A stretch of DNA of 64,000 bases from Atherix ibis. Taxonomy: Eukaryota > Arthropoda > Insecta > Diptera > Athericidae. The stretch lies in assembly GCA_958298945.1 (NCBI GenBank), contig OY282606.1, positions 52,155,920 to 52,219,919 of the forward strand. The letters run 5' to 3'. The notes below the pieces were generated by a model, which saw only the letters and a program-made list of their open reading frames with translations, was not told the DNA's origin and did no database searches. A program made the translations under genes and the position numbers. This document shows positions 34,045-45,800 of the stretch, piece by piece. Every line of letters starts with the position of its first letter. Position 1 is the stretch's first letter.

Positions 34045-34440
34045 TAAGTTCAGTCCTAACTTCCGGACTTTAGCATGTTGTGGTATTGCACTGTTATTTA
34101 GGTATGTGAGAGGACTCACACACCCTTTCACAGCAGAGAGCAAAAAAAAAAAGTTACAAGAGTAGACTACCTTCTGTTCTCCACTTGGTAAACCAGTTCT
34201 GAAGGGATAGGATTTGGGTTTGGAGAATTTCGGTAGCTTATTGGAGATATTGTAGCAATGAAGGCAGATTGGAATATGAAATGTATAAATTTTGTAGATA
34301 ATGGGTTCAACTAAACTTCCCTGTGGAACACCAGCCAATATCGGAGATAGTGGAAAGTTCAATGGATTCGTTTTCTTGGAAGTCTCGGCTGGGAAGAAAT
34401 GATTTTAATACTAGGAAATAGGTAAAAAAGGAAGGATCCC
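34045..34440 (-). mobile_element. second Jockey-like RT fragment (J2b) abutting J2
   Basis: The minus strand gives LAGVPQGSLVEPIIYKIYTF, a shifted LQNWFTKWR and VRKLGLNLDKRSK, which are RT motif B and post-YADD blocks of a Jockey-type LINE. The sequence is distinct from J1-J3, and the YADD segment itself is not readable. It runs directly into the J2 endonuclease start, so J2 inserted next to or into it. Confidence 0.65.
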
Positions 34441-37127
34441 CTTGAGTTCTCATAGCCAACCCGGGATGCTTGACTTATGTTAAGAAACACATCCGGACAG
34501 TAATATTTTCTTTCTTTCTAAATAACAGAAAATCTAAATAGAAATTGTCTTTGTATTTAAGGGATTTTATAGTATTTTGTTTGAATTAAGAATTTTTGCA
34601 ATAATTTAAAAATAATTCTCACTAAAAAAGAGCAACGTGAGTACGAAATTGATCTCTCGCAATGTTTTTTTCCATTTCAAATCAAAATAAGAGAAACTAA
34701 AACAAAGAATAATAAAATGAAGAAAAAACGCATTATTCTTCCCCTAATCGATAGTAAAGATGTGCACTCACAAAGTCGTTACCTGTCAATTGACCATTAC
34801 GAAACCTCTTAATGATTTTTGCAAATATTTCCAGTTTTCCCAAAGAACATTAGTTCACCCTCTAAACTTCGCAAATAATAACCCGCCCCATTCGATTTGC
34901 ACAATTCTTACTTACCTGGAAAGAGACAACCATTGACCGTGTGACTATCTAACATCGACCATCTTGTCCGTAACCATTTGGCAATTCCATTTCCAAATCG
35001 ATGGAATCATTTTAAAAACTACCCTCTCATCAGTCCCTCCCGTGAGATCAAAGCAATCAAAGAAGATGGCATCCTTACATTATTTCCACCATTATCATCC
35101 ATTATCCTGCAGAGGTTATTGTTTATTCGAAATCCACTCTGTCCCTTAAAACACACACACACACCCGTACACATACAAATTCCAATAAATGCTAACAGAC
35201 CACTCAAATGATAACAGTTTTATTGAGAAGAGATTGAACCAGTTCCATCGGCAATGGTCATCAAAAGAAAATAAATAAAAAGAAACGAAAGAGATACGAA
35301 AAGACAAAAAACTGGTTGCGATCGCATCGAGAGATAAACAAGAGAAAAAGTAGACACGCATCCGAATATAAAGACTGAATGAGATGAAACCCAATCGACA
35401 GAGGTGATGAAAAAGAAGGGAAAATATCAGCTGTCATTTCTTTTTCATGCAGTTTAGATTCTATCCTGTTTTCTCTAGCGAGTCGTCTTATCGTCTCTTG
35501 CTCTGCGAGTACAGAGTTAACAATATTCGACCATTTGCACTGCTGTCAAAATAATGGCTACGACTTTTCGAAAGTATCGTTTACCGTTCGTCAATGGTCG
35601 GTCGGCAGTTATGGGGGCACGTCTTTTATGAAAACTGCATGCAGGACGAGTGAAAGAGAACATTCCGCACGATAAAAACCGGATTGATGGCAGGTGTGAG
35701 AACGAGCTATACTGCGATTACGGCAAAAACAAAATAACACGCAACAACCACTCAGAGTTTTGTCATTTTCCCACCTTCTTTGAGTTTATTTTCGCTTCAA
35801 ATGCATTTCAAAATGTCTGTCTCTTTTTCCTTTCTTTCTTTTCCTATTTACTTTTCTCCTATTAAATTTTACTAGTTCATATTTTTTTTTGTTTCTTTAT
35901 ATACAAGGTCCCTTAGACATAAGCCAGGAGTCATAATATTTATCATAGCGACTCCAAATTGGCAAACTCAAGTCCATTTTTTATTTCCATACAAACGAAT
36001 AAGACTTCGAAAACAACAAAATCCCATTAAAATAAAATTATTGACTTTGAATAATATTTAAAAAAAAAAACTAATTAAAAATGTGAAGTAAAAATAAATA
36101 AAAATGTATGCAAATAACTTAATTAAAATTTGAATTTTTATTATTATTAAAATTTGAATTTTTTTTTTTTTGGAGTATTGCAATAATTAGAATATATTTT
36201 TTTTGCAGTTTTTTTTTGAGGGGTAGAAAAATCATATGCCATTTAATAGGTGATTTCGTTTTTAATTTTTTTCTGATATCATTTTAAGATGCTGGAAGTA
36301 TGTATTAATTTAGTTATTTGAGACTATGACTATTTTCCTAATAAGAATTTTTTAATCTTGTTAATATGAAAATTTTATTTAATTTTTTTTTTGTTCATCA
36401 CGCTAATTACGGTTATTTATAGAGAAGATTTTTACTTAATTAAGAAATAATCGTAATGTCTTATTGACGATGATATAATTTTTAAATACTTACTTCTCTT
36501 GTTGTCCAGAGTAAATGTTAATATAAAAATGATAGGAAAGTTGAACATTTAGTAGAGACATATTGGGAAAATGATTTCTTTTTCATATTCCATATATAAG
36601 CTTTAACGGAATGATTTTATATAAAAAAAAAAGAATAATAATATTTAAAATACTTTTTAATCACCTAAAACGAAAATGTTCCTAATAGTAGAAAAATAAT
36701 TTAGGACTTTCGTGGGCATAATCACGCGGTAATGAATTTAATTTTTTGCAATACTCAAATTATGTTAATTAAATTTTTGTCTCCCAAAATTTTCTATAAA
36801 AATTTATATTTTTTGGTTTCTTCTTATACATTTTTTGTAATATGAATAAAATTTTATTTTTTACTAATCAAATATGAAAGCAAATATTTAGGAGCCTTTT
36901 TAGAAAATGACGAAACAGACTTTTTAAAGGCTTAAATAGCCGTAAAATTTTATGAAATTATGTTTGATTTCGAGAGTTTCTTCTTTTCGTCATAATTGAT
37001 AGAGAAAATTATTTCGAAAATAATAAGAAATATAATTTTTATAGTAAAGGATTATCCATTCTGTGATTCGTATAGTGCAAATCTATCATTTGACAGTTGT
37101 TAAGGAAATATGTCATATAAGTATGTA
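34441..37127. other. spacer: mixed block then AT-rich
   Basis: The part at 34640-35870 is moderately GC-balanced, with an AC run (35151-35164) and overlapping open frames without motifs. The part at 35880-37127 is AT-rich. Nothing was recognised. Confidence 0.45.
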
Positions 37128-37937
37128 CGAGGTCTGCTCAATAAGTATTGAGCGAATTTTGAATTTCTGCGGGTTACGCATATTCGATTTTTTCGATTTT
37201 TTTGGGCGTTATGTTGGTACTCATGTCTCTCACTTATGCCGACAAGGTCAGCCATTTTGAATGTTCAGTTAATTTTTGACAGCTGCCTTTGCTTGCACGT
37301 GTTTTGGCTCGTCTTCGATTTTTGCCTCAATTTCAATCAAAAACAGCATCGCATTAACATTGCTAAGGAGCTGAGGAATCACCAGTTTGTCATCGCGGAC
37401 AGAGCCCAACAGAGGGCCATAACTGATAACGAATCATAGGCTTATGGTTATGACGTGCAAACCAAATCTCAATCATCCCAATGGAAGCTGCCGCACAAGC
37501 CAAGACCGAAAAAAGCGCGCCAAGTTCGGTCGAATGTGAAGGTTTTGCTTGCAGTTTTCTTCGATTGCAGGGTCGTGCTGCATCATGAGTTCTTGCCACA
37601 GGGTAGAACGGTCAATAGGGAATATTACCTGCAAGTTATGCGGAAGTTGCGGGAAGCAATCGGCCAGAAACACCCGGATTTGGGGATAAAAACAACACAC
37701 TAAAAATGCCGCAAGCACCGTATTCCTCAGATCTGGCCTCCTGTGACTTTTTCTTATTCCTGAAACTGAAGAGCCCCTTGAAAAAACGACGCTATGCTAT
37801 GATTGAGGAGATAAAGACGGCCAAAAAAAATCACCCTGGTGGCGATAACTTTGAAGAGGACAAAATAGATATTCATGAATAAATAAATAATTTTTGAAAA
37901 AAACGCAAAATTCGTGATACTTTTTGTATAGACCTCG
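37128..37937 (+). mobile_element. mariner family B copy B3, both ends, heavily deleted
   Basis: The left TIR is CGAGGTCTGCTCAATAAGTA at 37128 after TA (37126-37127). The right end, GATACTTTTTGTATAGACCT then CG, finishes at 37937 and is followed by TA. The length of 810 bp is well under a full mariner. Both TIRs are present, so it could once have moved using transposase from another copy. Confidence 0.9.
37320..37882 (+). pseudogene. mariner B3 transposase remnant
   Basis: The HTH region is gone. The first readable block is NQKQHRINIAKELRNHQFV, then ITDNES, where the first catalytic Asp appears as Asn and the next codon is a stop. QSSQWKLPHKPRPKKARQVR, SNVKVLLAVFFDCRVV, LPQGRTVNREYYLQVMRKLR and EAIGQKHPDL follow. 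Then a deletion (GGATTTGGGGATAAAAACAA) removes the HDNAPAH second-Asp segment. The distal part is frameshifted, with TLKRTK-type residues from GGDYFEEDKIDIHE-like sequence ending at 37882. Confidence 0.85.
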
Positions 37938-40739
37938 TATTAGTTTAGCCTAAAATTTTTTATTTCACATTATGGATCATTAACATCTGATTCGTTGCTG
38001 GAACAAAATGCTTTGAATGCTGATATATCGAATAAAATTATTTCCAGTGAATACCATAGACTTATTTCTTACTTGGTAGATACCATAAATTGGGCTCTAA
38101 AACTCATAAGTGGTTGTAGTGATACCATTTCATCTTCAAAAAGAGACTGTTTAAAGTGTATTGGGGTCTGAAGCTGTCACTTTTAGACTGTTTAGTAAGT
38201 ACTATGGTCTGAAGTTGGACCGTTGAAAATTTTTTGAAAATAAAGAGAGACCGTGAAAATTTTGGCCTGAACGTGAAAATTCGAAAAATCGTATTCACGC
38301 AGACAATTCTCAAACTTAAGAGGTTTCGAAAACCTCGAAAACTTAAGAGGTTTTTTCGGGTAATGGCCGAATTATAGCCTGAAGTGTGCGAAAAAATTAT
38401 TAAAAATTACCTACAAAAAAATCTTGTATATTTTATGCATAATGGCAAGACTTGAGTATTATTAAAAAATAATAATTTTATTATTAATTTACTTAATTTT
38501 ACTGTTCGTAGTAGAAATATTTTGTATAGTATTTTTTGGATTACTTTGCAGAAAAAATTAGTTTTAGGGTTTTTTCTTAATGCATTTCTTTGGTAGAGTA
38601 AGTTTGTAGATTATTTTCTATAGTAAATATTTTTGGCATTTCTGTAATTCACTTCGTGTTTATTTTACAAAATTTTTTTAGAATAATTTTAAGAATATTC
38701 AGAAGCGTAACCCTTTCGAAATTTTCCTATTCATTTAACTTATTTTTTATAATGTGTTATAAATTATTTCTAAAAAAATATTCAGAATCATTATCCTAAG
38801 TTAAAAAATGTACACCAAAAACAATCAAAAATAGCACATTTCCAATATACAAAAAGGGAGGAGTAATCCCCATCAAAAATAGAATTGCATGAATAAATTT
38901 CGAAACTTTTATTATCTTTTTACCTTTAATAAGTTAACAATTAAATAAGCTTAGATCAATTTCTTTTTTCTGCCAAACTAGCTACAGACAATTATAAATT
39001 TATTTAACTAAAAATTAACAAAATAACATTAATAGGAAAAACACCAAAAAAACAATCATGAAATTCGCATGCAAATCCATTCTAGTTTGGATCATTTTTC
39101 GAGTGAATTTCGAAGATTTACGATTTTATGTTGAAACTATGCAAAATCAATTTGGTGTGCCGAAGTACATGGCTTTATTTTTAGATACCATTCAAATTTG
39201 CAATGAAATTAGTTGTAAAATTGGGTGAAATTGCTATTTGTACAACTAATTTCAAATGAAATTCTCTGAAAAGTAGAATGGATTTAAGTTGAAAACGAGC
39301 GAAAAGGATAATATTGTAATTTCAAGATGAATGGGAATAAATTTACTGGAATCTGAATAAATGTATCTGAATTGGATAAGGATTCACATTTTGCCCTCAT
39401 CGAAAATATTGCCAACACTTTACAATTAAACATTTTCGAATATACCTTTTGGAAGGACCATAATAAACTGGATTAGCTAAGGGATAAGGCAGAGGAAAGC
39501 GAAAATTCTCAACTTAATCCTATTGCGAGGAATAATATTCATTCGAGGTGATTTTTATCCTTAATAGTAGCACATGCAAATTTGAGAAAAATAAAAAAAT
39601 TCTTCCATTTTTATCGATTTTTCTCAATACAACAAAAATTCCAACAAAAAAAAAATATTGAATAAATTTTCTGTATTTGACGTAATTAACTTGTAAATAA
39701 ATTACACGTTTCTGTACAAAAAGAAAATTACAATAGGATGTGGAAAAGGAGCTTACGATTCAGTCTACATAGAAATGGGTGAGGTACAAATACCTTCAGA
39801 TGGAATCAAGTTTCATAGTAAAAATTGTGAGAGAAAAACGTGAAAAAAAATGCAATTTATAAATTGTCAAAAACGAATACAAACTGAAACAAACAAACAA
39901 CCTTGAACCACCTCGATTCCCACCCACACAGGTTAATACTTGAGCTTGCTTACCAACAACGTGTCTGATCCGAAGAATGGTCGTTACGCGTACATGATGG
40001 GTAAATACTTGTACGTGTATATAAATATTTATGTACACCTGAAATGATTTTGAACAGCCTACTCAATGTGAATCAGAAAAAAATTAATTAGATTCCAAAT
40101 TAAAAAACCTAAAAAAAAAGTTCAACCTATTTTTGGATGATGCTAAAAAAAAAAATACTGAACAAAAATTGAGTTTCATAAGCAAAATATTTAATTATAT
40201 CAGAAAATGCTAATTTTAAGTAAAGCAAGCCAAAAAAAAAAAATGTTTTTTTGTAAATTATTTAAATTCGGAAAAGATAAAAAGTTAGAAGAAAAATTCT
40301 TCTACGAAAGATATCCGCTTACAGGTGTGTACCCATAAAAAGAAGGCATTTCGATTCAGAAATAGCCAAATTCTGTGTGGGGTAATGAAATAATTTGTAA
40401 AAAAAAAATAAAGAATTTTTTGCGTTTTACAAATAATATTGGTTTGGAGCTCTATTATTTAGATTCTTTTTGCCATTTGATAATATAAATTGATTAACGA
40501 CCAAACAATGTGTTAAAATTGCACAGTGGAGAAGCCATTGTATCCGCGAAAAATGGACTGTCTGGTGAGCATTTTAGTCTGAGGATGTTATTGGCCCCGT
40601 ACTTCTTTGAACCGTTAATTCTGTGCGCTATAACCGTTTTTTATTTGGTCTCAACTTGAAGATTTTAATATTTTTAACTATTGTATTTAGACCATATCAA
40701 AATCAACATTCGTCTAGTGAGACATTTGTCTAGGAAAAA
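37938..40739. other. AT-rich spacer
   Basis: AACTTAAGAGGTTT is repeated near 38314-38352. No open frames with motifs are seen. Confidence 0.5.
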
Positions 40740-41200
40740 TTCATTAACAATTGCATCATTAAAATGATTCCTAAACCAAATAAATCCATTAGTCGTCCTA
40801 TAGACCTATCAGCCTATTGTCAATTCTTGGTAAGATATTTGAAAAACTCCTACTAAAACGACTCTACCCAATCCAAGTTAATGAAAAAATTATTCCTGAT
40901 CACCAATTTGGCTTCCGATCTGAACAGTCCACTATCCTGGAATGCCATCGCATTGCTGATTATATTGCATCCTTTCTTGAGAGGAAAGAGTATTGCCCAG
41001 GAGTATTTTTAGGTATCTCCCAAGCTTTTGATTATTTGTGGCATCCTGGACTTCTCTGGAAACTCAAGAGGACTCCTCTAGAAATTTTAAACTCATATCT
41101 TTTCTAACGACATTTCCAAATTGCAATTAATTCAGAATCCTCGAAAATATATATTATTCTAGCCGGAGTCCCACAAGGCAGTATCCTTGGTCCCATCTTA

Positions 41201-42055
41201 CAAGGTCTGTTCAAAAAGCATCGCCAATTTTGAATTTCCGTGGGTTACGCTTATTCAAATTTCAATTTTTTGTGGCGTTATGTTGGTACTCATATCTCTC
41301 ACTTATTTCGACAAGTTCGGCCATTGTGAATGTTCAGTTAATTTTTGACAGCTGCTTTGCTTGCACGTGTTTTGGCTCGTCTTCGACCAAAAACAGCATC
41401 ACTCTGTCCGCGATGACCCAAACTTGCTCCAGAGGGTCATAACTGGTGAGGAATCATTGGTTTTTAGTTATGACGTGAAAACCAAAGCTCAATCATCCCA
41501 ATGGAAGCTGCCACACGAGCCAAGACCGAAAAAAGCTCGCCAAGTTCGGTCGAATGTGAAGGTTTTACTTACAGTTTTTTTCGATTGCAGGGGTGTGGTA
41601 CATTATGAGTTCTTGCCGCAGGGTAGAACATTGAATAAATAATATAACCTGCAAGTTATGCGCAAGTTCCGCAAAGAAATCCGCCAGAAATGCCCGGATT
41701 TGTGGAAGAACAAAAATAGGCGGTTGCACATGATAACGCACTAATAATGCCGCAAATACCGTATTCCCCAGATCTAGCCCCCCTGTGACTTTTTCTTATT
41801 CCCGAAACTAAAGAGCCCCATGAAAGGATAACGCTACGCTACAATTGAGGATATAAAGACGGCATCGAAGGAGGAGCTGAACAAGATCCCAAAAAAGTGA
41901 TTTTTTTAAGTGCTTCGAAGATTGAAAAAAATGTTGGCAAAAGTGTATAATATCTGGTGGGGATTACTTTGAAGGGAACAATATAGATATTCATGAATAA
42001 ATAAATAATTTTTGAAAAACACACAAAATTCGCGATACTTTTTAAACAGACCTCG
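41201..42055 (+). mobile_element. mariner family B copy B4 inside LINE J3
   Basis: The left TIR is CAAGGTCTGTTCAAAAAGCA at 41201. The right end, GATACTTTTTAAACAGACCT then CG, finishes at 42055. TA is duplicated on both sides. The length is 855 bp, with the HTH region deleted. It is the best-preserved family B insertion site. Confidence 0.93.
41340..42000 (+). pseudogene. mariner B4 transposase remnant
   Basis: After a short DQKQHHSVRDDPNLLQRV block, the first catalytic position reads ITGEES (Asp changed to Glu). VKTKAQSSQWKLPHEPRPKK, ARQVRSNVKVLLTVFFDCRG and VVHYEFLPQGRTLNK follow, then a stop. The HDNA codons are just visible (GCACATGATAACGCA, one base short) before a deletion jumps to LIMPQ-type sequence. 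An extra C in SPDLAPL shifts the frame at the third-Asp region. It ends IDIHE at 42000. Confidence 0.85.
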
Positions 42056-42870
42056 TATGTAATATTTATTCTTATAATTTCCCATCTGATCCTAATACTA
42101 TCATAGCTATTTATGCAGACAATACGGCCATACTTGCTACCCATACAAATCCTGACATAGCTTCCAACAATTTACAATTAAATATCCACAATCGTCAATC
42201 TTGGTTTAAGAGATGGAGAGTGAGGGAAAATGAACAGAAGATTGCTCACATTACTTTCACACTTTCTCAAGGAAAACATACCCCTTTATACCTTAATAGC
42301 AACATGATTCCACAATATAAGAAAGTACGTTACTTGGGACTTTACCTGGACAAGAGACTAACATGGAACCCACATACTAGACTAAAAAGAGTTGACGCTA
42401 AAAGACGTTACCTACAACTTCTTAGACTACTTGACAACCGCTCGAAACTAACAATAAAAAGTAAACTTCTAATCTACAATACAATTATAAAACCTATTTG
42501 GACTTATGGAATTGAACTGCGGGGTTCAACGAAACGTTCCAATTCCTATCGTGTCCACAGGCTTTACAATCCAAAATCGTCCGTAAATTTTTTGATGCCT
42601 CCTAAATGTTCCCTTTGTTCAGGACCTGTGCATTTTCCGCTATCAAAAATTTCACCCTCGTTAACCCTACCATCATAATTCACTTGTGAGAGAATTTTCC
42701 TGTATTGCCCTACCCGGAAACACTCATCGGAGACTTAAGAGACAATGGCCTAGAGATTTTCTAGAGGAATTTAAATTCCACGGCGATGGATGTTTACTCC
42801 CACTTCATGCTGCACAAGATTGTTAATTAAAATGTTATGTAAATCTGCTTGTTACAATAAAATTGTAGTT

Positions 42871-45800
42871 GCAGATAAAAAAAACAATTACATCAAAAGG
42901 ATCAAGTCCTATAAAGAGTCCCGTGGCGGTCATTTGAATAATATTATATTTGGTGCATGATCAAAGGACATTATAAATATAATAATTTTATTAAAATCTG
43001 AATTTCAAATGTACTTTATTTAATAGAAATTTCTAAATTAATATTTGAAAAGTATAAAAAAAAAACAGAAATTCAAAAAAAAATTCTATTCGATTTGAAA
43101 ATACAAATTTTAAATTTTTAAATTAAAATAATTACAAAGAAAGTGCTGTTAAAAATTAGTATAACAATTTTTTTATTATTGAATTAATTTCAATAAAAAT
43201 CAAAAATAAAACTAATAAAAACGGTAGGCAAGTTATTTTTGTAAAAATATTTATAAAAAATTATTAAACAGAAAAAGTGGGAAAAATTTAATTGGTTTCT
43301 TTGCTAAAATGTTAAATAAATAATATTAGAAAATTGTTTGCCACGCCTGCATGTCAGGGTTACATGACCCAACATAATTTACGAATACAAATTGCCACAT
43401 AATCCTCCCTTTCTCCTTATAATCCCAATAAGTTCCCTTCCACTGTCATAACATTAATAAATAATACGGAAAAAAGTAAGACGAATTCGAAGAAGGATAA
43501 GAGAAAGTCAATCTTCGTGCTCGTTTTGTTCGTGTTTAATTTAAGACGAAAACAGCCGAAAGTATTCGTTGGCGAAACGTGCCCTATCAATCGGAAGCTT
43601 TTAATAATATTTGCGGTAACAGCAACGAGCATGCATGGATGATTGGCAGTATTGTCAATGCGGTGGGTGGGCCTATTAGAATAAAGAATTTCCTAGTTTC
43701 CTTAATATAAAATTCATAGTGTATACGCACGCACAATAATCCAATCAATCAATTGGCAAGAAGAGGCCAAAATAGGGAATCTAATTGGAAGAGTGAGAAA
43801 ACCTGAAAATTATTCACACTGGAAGAGAGGGAAAACCGGAAAAGTAGAGAAAAAAATAAAACATGCAACGAAAAAAAAGAGAGTTTGATAAAAACGAATT
43901 GAAGAGATCGAAAAAGAATATGCCAAATTTCAAACCGTATTTTTTTCTTTTCTCTTTATTCTCTTTGTTTTAATTTTTTGATTAAGAGGCGTTTCTTATT
44001 TTTCGGAAGATTTTTCTTCTAAGCGTAACTATTTTTGTTCTTTAAGAAAATAATTTTTATCTAGTGTTTTTTTTTTAATATAAAAAAGAGAAAATTCCCA
44101 ACAATTTTTGTTATTGCAAATTTTTAATTTTTTCGAAAATATTCTCTGGGTTTTTAAAGAAAATTTCTATTCCTTCCATTTTTCACCTTACTGGTAAGGT
44201 GACCCTTTGAAATTGTTTGTTTAAAATGTTTTTAAATTTGTAAAAAAAAACATTTGCCTTTTTATCTGTAATTTTTGTTTATTTTTTCGAGAATACTAGC
44301 ACCTTCCTTTTTCCATATTCTCATCAATTTTTTTATAGTAAAGGTAAAAAAAATGCCCAAAATCATTTTCTTAATTCATTTTCTTAACTAAACGAACTTT
44401 TCCCTATCATTTATGAAAATTTGTTTTTAACGTTTAGTTTTTTTATGAGCAAATTCTTTCTCTACTCTTTACTCTAATTCAGTAAAACAGTGAAAAACCT
44501 TTAAAAAATTATAATTTTACGGTTTATTTGTGTCACCTTTGGTTTATGTCGAAATATTTTCATTTTCCACTATTTTATTCTATTTCAAATTTAATAAAAC
44601 ATGAATTTTTCCTTTGTACAATATAATTTTTTTAAGAGAAATTTGTAAAATACCTTTTATAATTTGATATTTTGAAATTGTTTTCAAAAAAAAATTCCCA
44701 ACTTCTTTTCTCTCATTTTATTGCCAAGACTTTTTTTTTTAAAAAAAGGAAACTTTTCAAACCAATTTTCTGGTGCGGTAATTTTTTATATTAAATTTAA
44801 GTTAATTTTTAATAATTTTGAAGTATTTAATGCTTTATTTTCGAATATTAAATAAAAATAAATATCATGTTTTGTCGTAAATTTTTTTGAAATTATTCGC
44901 CATCTTCGGCCAATTTTATTTTATAAACCAATAATTTCCATAGCATATACTCTCTCTGTCTCTCTCTCCATTCTCTCCTTACCAGAGATAAAAAATAATA
45001 CTTATTTTGATACATGCACTCATATTTTTTTTTAAAGATATTAAAAATATCAACAAAAAAATAATAGAACAAAAAATAAAATTTAAAAAAATTAAGCTAA
45101 GAAATCACTTTTTTTTGTACTTTTTAAAGATTTTTCCTGGAATCATATTTTTGTACTAGATTTTTTGTTGGTTTTATACTGGAATATGTTTTAAGAACAT
45201 ACTGATTTATTGTGCTAGGTTTTTTTTCTATTTAATCCTGAAAATATTTGAGCAAAATATTTATGGAAACCAGAATCGAAACAGGTATGGACTTACAAAC
45301 CCAATTTTTATCGACATTTTTTCTAATATAATCAATAAGCAACCAATTAATCGACTTGTTATAGGCTTTGTTATTCTAAAATAGTTTTTAGGTCAAATAA
45401 TATATTTTATAAGAGTTTTTTAGTTCTAATTTTTTCTTAGGGTTTTTATTAGATTTTTCTTTTTGTTTTTCTTTTTAGATCATATTGCTTAGTTGGTAGT
45501 TTTTTAATAAATTATGTCATCAAAAAGCTGGTGAACTGAAGAAAAAGTGGGTTTGGTAATTTAGTTCAAAATTAATAGAAATATTACACATTAGAGTATA
45601 TTTGTATGTGTTTTCTGAATATAATTTTAAGCACACGTTTGGAAATAATTTTTGAAGAACAAATGTAAGCACACGTTTGGAAATAATTTTTCCTTTTATT
45701 TTTATTTTTTCAAAATAAATATTTTTATTTTTAATGAGTATTTTGGGGTATATTTTTTTAATTACAATAAGTATTTAGGGTTATGTTTAGGTAAAAAATT

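Larger units (their letters stand above)
40770..42680 (+). pseudogene. Jockey J3 reverse transcriptase pseudogene (interrupted)
   Basis: Upstream of B4 the blocks are MIPKPNK, SILGKIFEKLLLKRLYPIQV, IIPDHQFGFRSEQSTILECH, RKEYCPGVFLGISQAFDYLW (motif A, with the first Asp of FLDIS changed to Gly) and ILAGVPQGSILGPIL (motif B). Downstream they are SDPNTIIAIYADNTAILATH (YADD changed to YADN), QSWFKRWRVRENEQKIAHIT, VRYLGLYLDKRLTWNPHTRL, RYLQLLRLLDNRSKLTIKSK and NTIIKPIWTYGIELRGSTKR. A long open stretch runs 42220-42678. Both catalytic boxes are mutated, so it is inactive even without the mariner. Confidence 0.88.
40740..42870 (+). mobile_element. Jockey-type LINE J3, split by mariner B4
   Basis: This is the plus-strand relative of J1 and J2, from an approximate start at 40740 to the shared 3' UTR (GCACAAGATTGTTAATTAAA, then ATGTTATGTAAATCTGCTTG) ending with AATAAAATTG near 42865. 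B4 interrupts it right after GPIL codons, with TA copies at 41199-41200 and 42056-42057. Confidence 0.88.

Noticed and set aside
38104..38313. 69-codon minus-strand frame
   Set aside because: It shows no motif and lies in low-complexity, repeat-like DNA.
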